Positions 1 to 9,574 are shown, counted from the first letter of the stretch. The stretch: 64,000 nt of DNA from Desulfobacteraceae bacterium (GCA_016744295.1 JADGEQ010000005.1:1-64000), one strand, 5' to 3'. The notes: a model not told the origin generated them from the sequence alone. Translations and numbers: made by a program.

Positions 1-5
1 ACTTT

Positions 6-90
6 TGGTGGTGGGGGGAGGATTTGAACCTCCGAAGGCTGAGCCGTCAGATTTACAGTCTGATCCCTTTGACCACTCGGGAACCCCACC
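6..90 (-). tRNA. tRNA-Tyr (anticodon GTA)
   Basis: Read on the minus strand, the acceptor GGTGGGG (90-84) pairs with CCCCACC (16-10), followed by discriminator A and an encoded CCA (8-6). The T arm is GGAGG-TTCAAAT-CCTCC. The anticodon stem-loop CAGA-CTGTAAA-TCTG carries GTA, and the long variable arm fits tRNA-Tyr. It lies 13 bp downstream of tRNA-Thr. A Thr-Tyr order often continues into tRNA-Gly, tRNA-Thr and tuf in bacteria, so tuf may lie just left of the window (inference). Confidence 0.95.
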
Positions 91-103
91 AAAGCATTTT
101 TCT

Positions 104-179
104 TGGAGCCGATACCCCGAATCGAACGGAGGACATTCTCATTACAAGTGAGATGCTCTACCAACTGAGCTATATCGGC
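104..179 (-). tRNA. tRNA-Thr (anticodon TGT)
   Basis: On the minus strand GCCGATA (179-173) pairs with TATCGGC (114-108), followed by discriminator T and encoded CCA (106-104). The D arm reads GCTCAGTTGGTAGAGC. The anticodon loop CTTGTAA gives TGT, for Thr. It is the first gene of a minus-strand tRNA transcript with tRNA-Tyr directly downstream, behind a near-consensus promoter. Confidence 0.95.
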
Positions 180-226
180 TTATCTTAAAATCAGGGACAA
201 CTTAGTCACCTCAAAAAGACCGGCAG

Positions 227-255
227 AATATACCAGAGCATATCGAGTTTATCAA
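227..255 (-). promoter_or_regulatory. Sigma-70-type promoter of the tRNA-Thr/tRNA-Tyr transcript
   Basis: On the minus strand TTGATA (255-250) is followed after exactly 17 bp by TATATT (232-227). Directly downstream is a GC-rich discriminator (CTGCCGG), a known feature of stable-RNA promoters under stringent control. The expected start is near 220, about 40 nt before the mature 5' end of tRNA-Thr. Boxes and spacing are seen; activity is inferred. Confidence 0.75.
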
Positions 256-575
256 CTACCACCTAAAGTAACCTCATCCAATCTACAGCGATTAAAACCA
301 ATTTAAAGAGGAAAACCTCTAATTAACCTCTATATCCTCTTTTCTTTTCACTTCATTCCCCATCAAACCCTCCAAAAATAGAAGATTGAGACACCAGCCT
401 ATTGAGAATCCCTACAATATATAACAAAGTCTTTGCTTATACAAGTTTTTCCTGAAACACCCAGTTGCATTTGCATTCAGAATCCAAAAACACCCCGGCC
501 CTATTGACAAGACCCCTCGAATCTATTAATTAAAGCCCATCATATTGAAACCATGCGTTGCATCATAGGAGCAGA
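256..575. other. Intergenic region without a gene
   Basis: AT-rich divergent spacer between the tRNA promoter and the lytic transglycosylase gene. No ORF with a believable start was seen. A TTGACA hexamer at 504-509 could be a -35 box for the plus-strand gene, but no good -10 box sits at the right distance (TAATTA after 17 bp is a weak match). Confidence 0.6.
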
Positions 576-2426
576 ATGACATATAAAAAACTGGCTATTA
601 GTACATTAATCCTCTTTTTAACGGCAGGTTGCCAACAAAGCCGATTAAATTCTGCCAAACCCGTTTCCCCTGATACCAACGACACCCGAGTTCAGGAAAC
701 CATCGTAAATATCGGGTCGGGGAACAGTGCACCTCTTTTGAATGATTCCGCCAGGACCGTTGCGGGCGAGCCCGAGGGTGCTCCTGAAAGCAATCCATTG
801 GGCAAATCAATATCTGATAACGCTCAGTCACCTACCTCCCTTGATCAGGGCAAAAAAGACCCCAAGAGACCAGGCCAGGACAAGATTGATCAAGCCTTGG
901 AGTTATGCAACTATGCCCAGGAGATGTGGGAAGAGGGCAATCTTGATGAGGCACTTGCCAGCCTGGATTCTGCATATTACCTTATCCTTGAAATCGATCA
1001 CTCCGCCTTCCACGAACTAAGCCAGCAAAAAGAGGATGTCCGGTATTTGATATCAAAACGCATCCTAGAAATCTATGCCTCCCGGCAAATAGTTGTAACC
1101 GGACAACATGATGAAATACCCATAACCATGAATACCCACGTTAAAGCCGAGATCAAAAGATTAACCGGCCCCGAGAGAAGATACTTCATCCAATCCATGG
1201 AAAGGGCAGCCCGGTACAGACCCTTCATTGTCAAAGAATTAAAAAAAGCCGGCCTGCCGGAAGAGATTTCCTGGCTCCCCTTAATTGAAAGCGGATTTAA
1301 ATTGCGCGCCCTTTCCTCTGCTAGAGCACTGGGTCTATGGCAATTCATTCCCTCCACCGGTCACAAATTCGGCCTCAACCGAAATCATTATATTGACGAA
1401 CGCATGGACCCCGAAAAGTCAACCTTGGCTGCCATTGCTTACCTAAAAGAGCTTCATAACCTTTTTGGAGACTGGACAACAGCACTGGCCTCTTACAATT
1501 GTGGAGAGTACAGGGTTCTCAAGACCATACGCCGCCAAAAAATCAATTATCTGGATAATTTCTGGGATCTTTATCAAAATCTTCCCAGGGAAACATCGCG
1601 TTATGTTCCCCGATTCCTTGCAACCATTCATATTGTCAACAATCTTGAAAAATACAATATGAAAATCACCAACCCATCAGCCCCCATTGAATACGAAACA
1701 TTCGAGGTAAAAAAGCAGGTGCGTCTGAAGGATGTTGCCAAGCAAATCAATGTCAGCCCTCTTTTACTGACACAATTAAACCCAGAATTACGACATGACC
1801 TGCTCCCACCGGAAACATATCCCCTTAAAATTCCAAAAGAAAAAGCGTCATTTTTTTTGAGTGGACTGGACAAGATAAAAACAACCTATTCTCCCCCGCC
1901 AATCTATGTTTATCACCGGGTCCGCAAAGGGGACACCTTGTCTGGCATTGCAAAGAGATACAAAACCTCTGTAAAGACTATTTCCCGTGCAAACAATATT
2001 TCCAAAAGACACAAAATCATTGCCGGCAAAATATTAAAAATCCCAAGCCGCCAGTATAGAGGCAATATAAATGTTGCCAATACAGGAATTAAAAAGGGTA
2101 CCTCACCCGGCAAACAGATTCGATACAAGGTAAACCGCGGTGATAACCTATGGCATATTGCCACACGATTTTCCACAACCACCAAACAAATCATGTTGCT
2201 CAATAAACTGCAAAACACCACCCTACATGTGGGACAGACCTTGTTGATCGCTCCTAGCAATAAGGCATTATCAAAAAAAGACAATGCGACCTATAGGGTA
2301 AAGTCGGGTGATAGCCCCTTTTTAATTGCAAAAAGATATAATATGAGTTTAAATCGATTTCTTTCCTTGAATCATTTGAACAAAAGAAGTAAGATCTTCC
2401 CCGGACAAAAAGTCATCATAGAATAA
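576..2426 (+). CDS. mltD: MltD-like membrane-bound lytic murein transglycosylase with three LysM domains
   Basis: Predicted outer-membrane or periplasmic lipoprotein that cleaves peptidoglycan glycan strands. The start is placed at ATG 576 rather than TTG 558 because AGGAG precedes it at 567-571 and a lipoprotein signal follows at once (hydrophobic stretch ending LTAG-Cys19). The SLT domain lies at about residues 200-340: Glu238 within LIESGF is the expected catalytic acid, followed by the family motifs GLWQFIPSTG and ALASYNCGE. Three LysM repeats, each with a (K/R)xGD motif, occupy about 446-489, 515-559 and 571-616 and should bind peptidoglycan. Residues 20-100 are low-complexity linker. 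About 617 aa, longer than E. coli MltD because of the linker and third LysM. tRNA-Arg follows 20 bp downstream. Confidence 0.9.
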   Translation: MTYKKLAISTLILFLTAGCQQSRLNSAKPVSPDTNDTRVQETIVNIGSGNSAPLLNDSARTVAGEPEGAPESNPLGKSISDNAQSPTSLDQGKKDPKRPGQDKIDQALELCNYAQEMWEEGNLDEALASLDSAYYLILEIDHSAFHELSQQKEDVRYLISKRILEIYASRQIVVTGQHDEIPITMNTHVKAEIKRLTGPERRYFIQSMERAARYRPFIVKELKKAGLPEEISWLPLIESGFKLRALSSARALGLWQFIPSTGHKFGLNRNHYIDERMDPEKSTLAAIAYLKELHNLFGDWTTALASYNCGEYRVLKTIRRQKINYLDNFWDLYQNLPRETSRYVPRFLATIHIVNNLEKYNMKITNPSAPIEYETFEVKKQVRLKDVAKQINVSPLLLTQLNPELRHDLLPPETYPLKIPKEKASFFLSGLDKIKTTYSPPPIYVYHRVRKGDTLSGIAKRYKTSVKTISRANNISKRHKIIAGKILKIPSRQYRGNINVANTGIKKGTSPGKQIRYKVNRGDNLWHIATRFSTTTKQIMLLNKLQNTTLHVGQTLLIAPSNKALSKKDNATYRVKSGDSPFLIAKRYNMSLNRFLSLNHLNKRSKIFPGQKVIIE

Positions 2427-2446
2427 ATCATCATAAAATAAAATCT

Positions 2447-2521
2447 GCCCCCGTAGCTCAGTGGATAGAGCATTGGATTCCTAATCCATGTGCGCAAGTT
2501 CGATTCTTGCCGGGGGCACCA
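2447..2521 (+). tRNA. tRNA-Arg (anticodon CCT)
   Basis: Acceptor GCCCCCG (2447-2453) pairs perfectly with CGGGGGC (2511-2517), then discriminator A and encoded CCA to 2521. The D arm is GCTCAGTGGATAGAGC and the T loop TTCGATT. The anticodon loop TTCCTAA gives CCT, decoding AGG. It sits between two protein genes and ends only 18 bp before the next start codon, so it may be processed from an mRNA. Confidence 0.95.
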
Positions 2522-2539
2522 CCCAAGAAGATAAGACCC

Positions 2540-3760
2540 ATGCCTAAGAAATTAATCAAACCGGAGTTGCTTGCACCGGCCGGAAACTTTGAAAAGCTTG
2601 AAATTGCCATCCATTATGGTGCGGATGCGGTATATCTTGCCGGAAAAGATTTTAGTCTCAGAAACTTCTCGGGGAATTTTACAGATTCAGAATTAATTGA
2701 AGCCGTTCGTACTGCACATGATGCCAATGTAAAAATCTATCTGGCCTGCAATATTTATTCAAGAAACCATGAACAATCACAAATCAAATCTTTCCTGAAA
2801 AAGGTAAGCAAGATCCAACCCGACGCTATTATCATCTCCGACCCCGGAATTATCATGCAGGCACAGAAAATAATTCCCCACGTCGATATACATTTAAGCA
2901 CCCAGGCCAATACAACCAATTATAATACCGCATTATTCTGGCAAAAACTTGGGGTCAAGCGAGTGAATCTGGCCAGGGAGCTGTCTTTAAATGAAATTGA
3001 AGAGATCACCCAAAGCACCCAGATTGAAACCGAAGCCTTCATCCACGGTGCCATGTGCATTTCATACTCGGGTAGATGTTTGTTGAGCAATGTTTTGACT
3101 AACAGAGACAGCAATCGGGGACTTTGTAGCCATCCTTGTCGTTGGAAATACGCGGTTGTCGAAGAATTGCGGCCCAATGAATTCCACCCATTAATGGAAG
3201 ATTCCAGGGGATCATACATTTTTAATTCCAAGGACCTGTGCATGATTGAACATATTCCTGCCCTGGTCAATGCGAGAATTTCGTCCTTGAAACTTGAGGG
3301 TAGAATGAAAGGCATCAACTATCTGGCATCCATGGTAAAAACCTATCGAAATGCCATAGATGCCTATATGGAAAGCCCTGAAGCCTATCGCGTCAAAAAA
3401 GAATGGCAAAAAGAGCTGTTCCAGGTCTTTCACAGGGCCTATTCCACTGGATTTTATTTTGGAAACTCTGATGAGCAATTCCCAAATACAGAAAACATTC
3501 ACCAGGGGAAAATCCACAGTTTTATCGGCAAGGTTCTGGAATGCTTAGACGAAAAACGCTACCTGGTTGAAATCCGGAATAAGATAAACAAAAATGATCG
3601 GATTGAAATCCTCACACCCAATGGAGATGCTAAGGAATCATGTATATTGGATTTAACCGATCCAGACCAGAATCCCATTGAGAACGCCCAGCCGAACAGC
3701 CGGGCAATATTTGGCATGGCACATTCCTGCCAGCCCAACGATATCATTCGTAAAATATGA
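2540..3760 (+). CDS. Peptidase U32 family protein (YegQ/TrhP-like, possible tRNA hydroxylation factor)
   Basis: A 406-aa protein beginning MPKKLIKPELLAPAGNFEKL. The N-terminal LLAPAGN and GADAVYLAGKDFSLRN motifs and the central GRCLLSNVLTNRDSNRGLC segment, with its conserved cysteines, are typical of the U32 family. A C-terminal beta-barrel-like region (about 330-406) matches the longer YegQ/TrhP branch. Family knowledge: TrhP-type U32 proteins are needed for prephenate-dependent 5-hydroxyuridine at tRNA position 34; others are annotated as collagenase-like proteases. The reading frame extends upstream into the tRNA-Arg gene, so ATG 2540 is chosen. The exact subfamily is not certain. Confidence 0.82.
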   Translation: MPKKLIKPELLAPAGNFEKLEIAIHYGADAVYLAGKDFSLRNFSGNFTDSELIEAVRTAHDANVKIYLACNIYSRNHEQSQIKSFLKKVSKIQPDAIIISDPGIIMQAQKIIPHVDIHLSTQANTTNYNTALFWQKLGVKRVNLARELSLNEIEEITQSTQIETEAFIHGAMCISYSGRCLLSNVLTNRDSNRGLCSHPCRWKYAVVEELRPNEFHPLMEDSRGSYIFNSKDLCMIEHIPALVNARISSLKLEGRMKGINYLASMVKTYRNAIDAYMESPEAYRVKKEWQKELFQVFHRAYSTGFYFGNSDEQFPNTENIHQGKIHSFIGKVLECLDEKRYLVEIRNKINKNDRIEILTPNGDAKESCILDLTDPDQNPIENAQPNSRAIFGMAHSCQPNDIIRKI

Positions 3761-3788
3761 ATCCACTCACTCCTGTCCCATTCTTAGT

Positions 3789-3817
3789 TTGACTTTCTCT
3801 TTCGTTTTCTGTAAATT
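3789..3817 (+). promoter_or_regulatory. Candidate sigma-70 promoter of the chemosensory operon
   Basis: TTGACT (3789-3794), a 17-bp spacer, then TAAATT (3812-3817), about 60 bp before the cheA start codon, which has GGGAG as ribosome binding site. No sigma-28-type motif (TAAA-N15-GCCGATAA) was seen. If correct, the operon is transcribed by the housekeeping sigma factor and not with late flagellar genes. Confidence 0.55.
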
Positions 3818-3876
3818 ATTCATAATTATTGCAAAGTCATAACCATTTCGAGAATTAACCTTTCGGGAGATAAAAT

Positions 3877-6800
3877 ATGTTTGAAGACGACGAAACCCTA
3901 CAAATGTATATTGAAGAATCATTGGATCATCTGGGTGACATAGAAAGTGATCTTTTAACCATTGAAGAGGGCGGAGATAATATAGACCTAGATTTGGTAA
4001 ACAATGTCTTCAGGGCAGCCCATTCTGTTAAAGGCGGTGCCGGATTTATGGGACTGACCACGATAAAAGACCTTTCCCATCACCTTGAAAATGTGCTAGG
4101 CCTGATTCGAAACAATGAACTAACACCCAATTCGACCAGAATCTCAGTCCTTTTAAAAGGATTTGATAAACTTGAAACCCTGCTGAAAAACATCGAAACG
4201 AGCAACGATGTGGATGTCTCTGAGCATATTGCGGCCCTGGAGGATATAACAAAATCGTCTTTGCCGGAAGAGCAACAAAGCATGGTGTCTGAAATGGTTG
4301 ATATCGTCCTTCAGGATGGTAGAATTTTCCAACATATTTCCCTCTATGAAATCGAAAAATACAAATCAGAAGGGAAAAACCTGTTTCTGGTTGAGTATGA
4401 CATGATCAATGATATCCAGCGCAGGGGCAAAAACCCCATTGAAGTGTTGAACAGTCTCCAGAAGACAGGTACAATTATTGATACCAGGATTGACTTTGAT
4501 TCGGTTGGTACGCTTGATGACAACGCCAGTCCCATTAGGATTCCATTCCAAGTTCTTTTTGCATCCATCATTGAATATGATATGACCGAGACCCTTTTTG
4601 ATATCAAGAAAAACTATATTCATGCAATCACAGATCAAATGATTGTTTCAACATCTGCCGTTGAGCCAGATCCACAGCCAATGACCTTGCAGGACAGAAC
4701 AGAAACGGAAATGCCAATCCAATCCGAGCCAATTAAAAAAGCTTCCCAACCGATTGCTGTTGAATCACAGGTTTCAAATGTTTCGGCGGCCAAAACAGCA
4801 CCGACCGTTGTCAAGAAAACGGCAACTGAATCGGCCACTTCAGAACCAATTGAAAAAGATCTTCATATCAGTGCAAAGCCCCAGACTTCGTTGAGAGTGA
4901 ACGTAGGACTTCTTGACACCCTCATGAACCTTGCAGGCGAACTCGTTCTAAGCCGTAATCAATTGCTCCAGGGAATTAACTCTTCCAATATAAAAGCAAC
5001 AGAAGTTTCTGGCCAGCGAATTGACATGATTACCTCTGAACTTCAGGAGGCAATCATGAGGACAAGAATGCAGCCCATAGCAAATATTTTGAATAAATTC
5101 ACCCGGGTTGTCAGAGATCTTTCCCAACAGCTGGGCAAAACCATTGAACTGGAAATTGAAGGCAAGGATGTTGAGCTTGACAAGACCATTCTGGAATCCA
5201 TAAATGATCCATTGACCCACTTGGTTCGAAACTCTGTTGACCACGGGATAGAAACACCGCTGGAGAGAGAACAGATGGGCAAGCCGCCCACCGGAACAAT
5301 TGTGCTGAAAGCCTTCCATGATGCCGGCCAGGTCAACCTTGTTATTTCAGATGACGGCAAGGGTTTGTACCCGGAAAAGATTGCTGCATCAGCCATAGAA
5401 AAAGGGTTGGTGACAGAACAACAGGTCGCTGATATGTCAGAGAAAAACAAGATGGAGTTGATTTTCATGGCTGGTTTTTCAATGGCCAAAGAAGTGACAG
5501 ATGTTTCAGGCAGGGGTGTGGGCATGGATGTGGTGGTCACCAACATCCAAAACCTTGGCGGGATTATTGAACTTGACTCCACGCCGGGAAAGGGCACAAC
5601 CATCCAGATTAAACTTCCCCTGACCCTTGCCATTATCCCCAGCCAGATCACATCGGTGGGAAATGAGAGATATGCCCTTCCCCAGGTAAATCTGAATGAA
5701 CTGCTCAGAATTCCGGCCGCCCAGGTAAAAGAAAAAATTGAAACCGTAGGAGATGCTGCAGTGGTTCGATTACGGGGTGAATTGCTTCCGTTACTAGATC
5801 TGTCTGAAATGCTGGGTATCGAAAAAATATATACAGATCCCCTGGGAGAAGAACCCCATATCGACCGGAGACAAAACACAGCAGATCGACGTTCCAAACA
5901 TCACTTGACTGCAGAAGAGGCCTTGTCTGACACATCCGATGAACAACTTGTTGAAAGAGAACAAGCAGACAGGAGATACCATGCGTCCAGCGCCATTAAC
6001 ATAGCCGTTGTATCAGCAGGCGCTTTTAAGTATGGTCTGATTGTGGATCAATTGCATGATTCAGAAGAGATTGTTGTCAAGCCCGTGGGACGCCACCTTA
6101 AAAAATGCACTGCCTATGCAGGCGCCACAATCATGGGAGATGGCAAGGTTGCCCTGATTCTGGATATTTCAAACCTTGCCCAGATGGCTGAACTGTCCAC
6201 AATATCTGAGGCCAGCCAATTGGCCAAGGCCGCCGAAGCCGAAGCTGCTGCAGCAAAGGATCAGGTTGCCCTACTCACCTTTAAGAATGGTGAAAGCGAA
6301 CATTTTGCAGCTCCCCTAAACCTGGTTGAGCGGATAGAAAGAATACAAACCTCTGCCATTGAAAAGATTGGTGAAAGAAAGGTTGTCCAGTACAGAGGGG
6401 GGGCATTGCCCTTGTATGAACTGTCCCAGGTTGCTGATTTCAGTCCCCTGCCTGAAAAAGAGCAGCAGGAAGTGATTGTATTCAAGGTAAAAGACAGAGA
6501 ACTTGGACTCATGGTAACCCCACCGGTGGATGCCATGGAGCTATCATTGTCCATTGACCCAAGTACATTAAAGCAGACGGCTATCAGCGGGTCCATGATT
6601 ATCAATGAACACACCACCCTATTGGTGGATATTTTTGAATTGGTGAAAACATTAAACCCGGATTGGTTTGTCCATGAAGTCAACGCTGCAGCCGAAATGG
6701 CTGAAGAAGGAGAAAAGATAATTCTTTTTGCCGAAGATTCTGCTTTTTTCAGAAATCAGGTAAAGGGCTTCCTCGAAGATGACGGATTTAAGGTTATTGA

Positions 6801-7083
6801 AGCCGAGGACGGTCTGATTGCCTGGGAACTCCTAAAGGAGCGGGTTGACGAAATCGATCTGGTGCTTACGGATCTTGAAATGCCGAATATGGATGGATTC
6901 GAATTCACAAAACGTATTAAAAATGATCCAACTTACTCTCACCTTTCCGTTGTTGCGTTAACATCCCTGGCAAGCGAGGCACATATTGAAAAGGGTAAAA
7001 CCGTGGGAATTGATGATTATCAAATCAAACTGGACAGGGAAAAATTAATGAAAACGGTTAGAAATCACTTAAATTTATCCTAA
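3877..7083 (+). CDS. cheA: Hybrid chemotaxis histidine kinase CheA with C-terminal receiver domain
   Basis: A 1068-aa cytoplasmic sensor kinase. Domains in order: Hpt (about 1-110; phospho-acceptor His49 in AAHSVKGG); a linker rich in Pro, Thr and Glu (about 265-330); dimerisation domain (LMNLAGELVLSRNQLL, about 345-400); HATPase with N box HLVRNSVDHGIE and G boxes DDGKGL and GRGVGMDVV; a CheW-like domain interrupted by a highly charged insertion (about 655-700); a second, divergent CheW-like domain (about 800-925); receiver domain (about 945-1068) with acidic pocket AEDS and phospho-acceptor Asp999 (LTDLEMPNMDG). The kinase should phosphorylate its own receiver and CheB. No separate CheY gene or chemoreceptor gene is nearby. 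First gene of a cheA-W-B-R-HEAT/REC operon. Confidence 0.93.
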   Translation: MFEDDETLQMYIEESLDHLGDIESDLLTIEEGGDNIDLDLVNNVFRAAHSVKGGAGFMGLTTIKDLSHHLENVLGLIRNNELTPNSTRISVLLKGFDKLETLLKNIETSNDVDVSEHIAALEDITKSSLPEEQQSMVSEMVDIVLQDGRIFQHISLYEIEKYKSEGKNLFLVEYDMINDIQRRGKNPIEVLNSLQKTGTIIDTRIDFDSVGTLDDNASPIRIPFQVLFASIIEYDMTETLFDIKKNYIHAITDQMIVSTSAVEPDPQPMTLQDRTETEMPIQSEPIKKASQPIAVESQVSNVSAAKTAPTVVKKTATESATSEPIEKDLHISAKPQTSLRVNVGLLDTLMNLAGELVLSRNQLLQGINSSNIKATEVSGQRIDMITSELQEAIMRTRMQPIANILNKFTRVVRDLSQQLGKTIELEIEGKDVELDKTILESINDPLTHLVRNSVDHGIETPLEREQMGKPPTGTIVLKAFHDAGQVNLVISDDGKGLYPEKIAASAIEKGLVTEQQVADMSEKNKMELIFMAGFSMAKEVTDVSGRGVGMDVVVTNIQNLGGIIELDSTPGKGTTIQIKLPLTLAIIPSQITSVGNERYALPQVNLNELLRIPAAQVKEKIETVGDAAVVRLRGELLPLLDLSEMLGIEKIYTDPLGEEPHIDRRQNTADRRSKHHLTAEEALSDTSDEQLVEREQADRRYHASSAINIAVVSAGAFKYGLIVDQLHDSEEIVVKPVGRHLKKCTAYAGATIMGDGKVALILDISNLAQMAELSTISEASQLAKAAEAEAAAAKDQVALLTFKNGESEHFAAPLNLVERIERIQTSAIEKIGERKVVQYRGGALPLYELSQVADFSPLPEKEQQEVIVFKVKDRELGLMVTPPVDAMELSLSIDPSTLKQTAISGSMIINEHTTLLVDIFELVKTLNPDWFVHEVNAAAEMAEEGEKIILFAEDSAFFRNQVKGFLEDDGFKVIEAEDGLIAWELLKERVDEIDLVLTDLEMPNMDGFEFTKRIKNDPTYSHLSVVALTSLASEAHIEKGKTVGIDDYQIKLDREKLMKTVRNHLNLS

Positions 7084-7115
7084 TATTTGTTTTTTGGACC
7101 CTTAAGGAGAAAAAT

Positions 7116-7565
7116 ATGACGGCGATCAATAAAGACAGCTCTTCAAAGGATATTGAATTTTCAACATTCTATGTTGGGGGAGCCCTTTGCGGAATTGATA
7201 TTCTGAACATACAGGAAATTAACAAAAATTTTGAGATTACCAAAGTACCCCAGGCCTCTGGATATGTTGAAGGAATTTTAAACCTAAGGGGAAGAATCGT
7301 CACCATTATTGATCTTGGTAAAAAGTTGGGGCTCAAACCCTCTACCAAGGAAAAGGACAACCGGAATATCATTGTGAATTCCGATGATGAACATATTGGG
7401 TTGTTGGTTGATTCAATCAGTGATGTAGTCCAGGCCCAAAAAAATGATATCGAACCAGCACCTTCCAATATTGGCGGTGTAAAAGGCAAATTTTTCCAGG
7501 GTGTCTTAAAGACTGAAGCTCAATTAATCGGAATTCTTGACATTGATGAGGTACTCAAGGAATAA
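7116..7565 (+). CDS. cheW: Chemotaxis coupling protein CheW
   Basis: 149 aa made of a single CheW domain (about 14-148), which normally bridges chemoreceptors and CheA. Typical segments are FYVGGALCGIDILNIQEI near the N-terminus and GYVEGILNLRGRIVTIIDL in the middle. A good ribosome binding site (AAGGAG) precedes ATG 7116. Its stop codon overlaps the cheB start by 1 bp (TAATG), so the two are probably translationally coupled. Confidence 0.95.
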   Translation: MTAINKDSSSKDIEFSTFYVGGALCGIDILNIQEINKNFEITKVPQASGYVEGILNLRGRIVTIIDLGKKLGLKPSTKEKDNRNIIVNSDDEHIGLLVDSISDVVQAQKNDIEPAPSNIGGVKGKFFQGVLKTEAQLIGILDIDEVLKE

Positions 7566-8659
7566 TGGAAAATCTAAAAGTACTGGTGGTCGATGATACC
7601 ATCGTCTACAGAAAAATTGTGGGCGATGTTTTAAAAGCGATACCAGGGGTTGAGGTGGTGGGAACTGCCAATAATGGCAAAATTGCCTTGTCTAAAATAG
7701 CCGTCTTAAAACCAGATTTGATTACACTTGATATTGAGATGCCGGAAGTCAATGGGATAGAGGTACTTGAGGGACTGCACAAACTCCCCTCTCCTCCCAA
7801 GGCCATCATGCTGTCCACCCTGACCAAACAGGGCAGCGAAATGACGATTAAGGCTTTGGAACTGGGTGCATTTGATTTTGTGCCCAAACCCGATGACGGG
7901 AAAATGGCAGACAATCTGCTCAAGGTCAAAGAGGCCATCGAACCGATTGTTCGTGCATTGATACGACAAAAAAGAACCCGGATCAATATTCACCAAAAGC
8001 TTTCTTCCCCCGGCACTGTGAGAAGACCAGTTCAAACACCGACACCAAGCCCCGCCATTTTGCAACCAAGGATAAAAACAAAATCCGAAATTGTGGGCAT
8101 TGGTATATCCACCGGCGGCCCCAACGCACTGACAAGGATGATTCCGATGCTGCCAGGTGATTTTAAGGCCCCTATTCTCATTGTCCAGCATATGCCGCCC
8201 ATGTTCACAGCCTCCCTGGCCAATAGTCTGGACAAAAAAAGCAAACTTGATGTCAAGGAAGCCGAAAATGGGGACATTATTATTCCGGGCCGAATATTCA
8301 TTGCACCAGGCGGGAAACAGATGAAAATTGTGGCCGGTCCGGACGGAATTTCAAGGCGACTCAAAATCACGAATGACCCGCCTGAGAATAGCTGTAAACC
8401 ATCGGTGGACTATTTATTCCGTTCCATTGCCCAGCATTATGTGGGCCGTGCAACAGGAGTGATCATGACCGGGATGGGATCTGATGGGTCTAAAGGACTT
8501 GCACAGATGAAGAAAAACGGTAGCCATGTCATTGCACAGGATGAAGCGAGCTGCACCGTTTTTGGCATGCCAAAGGAACCGATTGAATCCGGCATTGCCG
8601 ACGTGATCGCGCCCCTGGACAGGATTGCGGATGAAATTATCAAAACCGTCGCATTTTAA
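7565..8659 (+). CDS. cheB: Chemotaxis response regulator protein-glutamate methylesterase CheB
   Basis: 364 aa. Receiver domain at about 1-125 with Asp10/Asp11 and phospho-acceptor Asp56 (LDIEMPEVNG). A Pro-rich linker (about 140-172) leads to the CheB esterase/deamidase domain. The catalytic serine is Ser182 in GISTGGP, the His lies in VQHMPPMFTASLA, and the Asp in TGMGSDG. It removes methyl groups that CheR adds to chemoreceptors and is switched on by phosphotransfer from CheA. Directly coupled to cheW and 32 bp before cheR. Confidence 0.96.
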   Translation: MENLKVLVVDDTIVYRKIVGDVLKAIPGVEVVGTANNGKIALSKIAVLKPDLITLDIEMPEVNGIEVLEGLHKLPSPPKAIMLSTLTKQGSEMTIKALELGAFDFVPKPDDGKMADNLLKVKEAIEPIVRALIRQKRTRINIHQKLSSPGTVRRPVQTPTPSPAILQPRIKTKSEIVGIGISTGGPNALTRMIPMLPGDFKAPILIVQHMPPMFTASLANSLDKKSKLDVKEAENGDIIIPGRIFIAPGGKQMKIVAGPDGISRRLKITNDPPENSCKPSVDYLFRSIAQHYVGRATGVIMTGMGSDGSKGLAQMKKNGSHVIAQDEASCTVFGMPKEPIESGIADVIAPLDRIADEIIKTVAF

Positions 8660-8691
8660 CCAGTAATAAATATTTTGTATCAACCGAGCCT

Positions 8692-9537
8692 ATGAATAAA
8701 ATTACGGTAACACCTAACGAATTTAGAGATTTTTCAAAATATATACTTGATATATCGGGGATTGCACTTGATGTCGGCAAGGAATATTTACTGGAAACCC
8801 GCTTGGGCCCTATTCTAAATCGTTTGGGATGCGGATCCTACCTAGAATTGCTTAGATTGTCAAAATCTGATTTTAAAAAAGAATTAGAGAATGAAATCAT
8901 TGATGCGATTTCCACAAATGAAACCTATTTTTTCAGGGACAAATCCCCATTTCAATTATTACAGCATAAAATTTTCCCGGATCTGATTGACAAACGGTCA
9001 TCCAGAATCAGCGGTTTAAAACCGACTATCCGCCTGTGGAGTGCTGCGAATTCAACAGGTCAGGAAATCTACAGTATTGCCATGACCCTCCTTGAAATGG
9101 GAGTACATCCTAAAAATTATAATATCAGGCTGTATGGGACGGATATATCCGATGCTGCCATTGCCCAGGCAAGCTATGGCCTTTACAACAAATTTGAGGT
9201 GGCCCGAGGGCTGGACCCCATACGGTTGAACAAATATTTTGATAAACAGGATGAACGTTATAAAATCAAGGATGAACTTAGGTCCATGGCCCAGTTTAAA
9301 AAAATGAACCTGATGAAACCCTTTCTTGGAATGGGTAAATTCGATATCATTCTGTGCAGAAATGTGATGATATATTTTACCACAGAAGACCGCAGAAAAA
9401 TTTATCAAAACATCTCCAAGGTTCTGGAACCCGATGGCTATCTTCTTATAGGATCCACAGAATCCCTGGTAAATGATACCGATCTCTATACATCCAATAA
9501 ATACCTGAACTCCGTTTTTTACCAATTCAAACAATAA
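8692..9537 (+). CDS. cheR: Chemotaxis protein methyltransferase CheR
   Basis: 281 aa. All-alpha N-terminal CheR domain (about 10-75), then the SAM-dependent methyltransferase domain. Visible motifs: ISTNETYFFRD, the SAM-binding stretch LWSAANSTGQEIYSIAM (a variant of the usual WSAGCSTGEEPYSLAM, with Asn in place of the common Cys/Gly), YGTDIS, and DIILCRNVMIYF. It methylates chemoreceptor glutamates and opposes CheB. No TPR tail is present. Confidence 0.95.
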   Translation: MNKITVTPNEFRDFSKYILDISGIALDVGKEYLLETRLGPILNRLGCGSYLELLRLSKSDFKKELENEIIDAISTNETYFFRDKSPFQLLQHKIFPDLIDKRSSRISGLKPTIRLWSAANSTGQEIYSIAMTLLEMGVHPKNYNIRLYGTDISDAAIAQASYGLYNKFEVARGLDPIRLNKYFDKQDERYKIKDELRSMAQFKKMNLMKPFLGMGKFDIILCRNVMIYFTTEDRRKIYQNISKVLEPDGYLLIGSTESLVNDTDLYTSNKYLNSVFYQFKQ

Positions 9538-9574
9538 CAAAGTTTTCGTCAAACAATAGCAAGGTCTTACCCAT

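Noticed and set aside
3761..3876. Sigma-28 flagellar promoter before cheA
   Set aside because: No TAAA-N15-GCCGATAA-like sequence was found; a sigma-70-type pair fits better.
5043..5897. 284-codon minus-strand frame opposite cheA
   Set aside because: Lies wholly antisense to the conserved kinase domain of CheA; Ser-rich and without motifs, as expected for a shadow.
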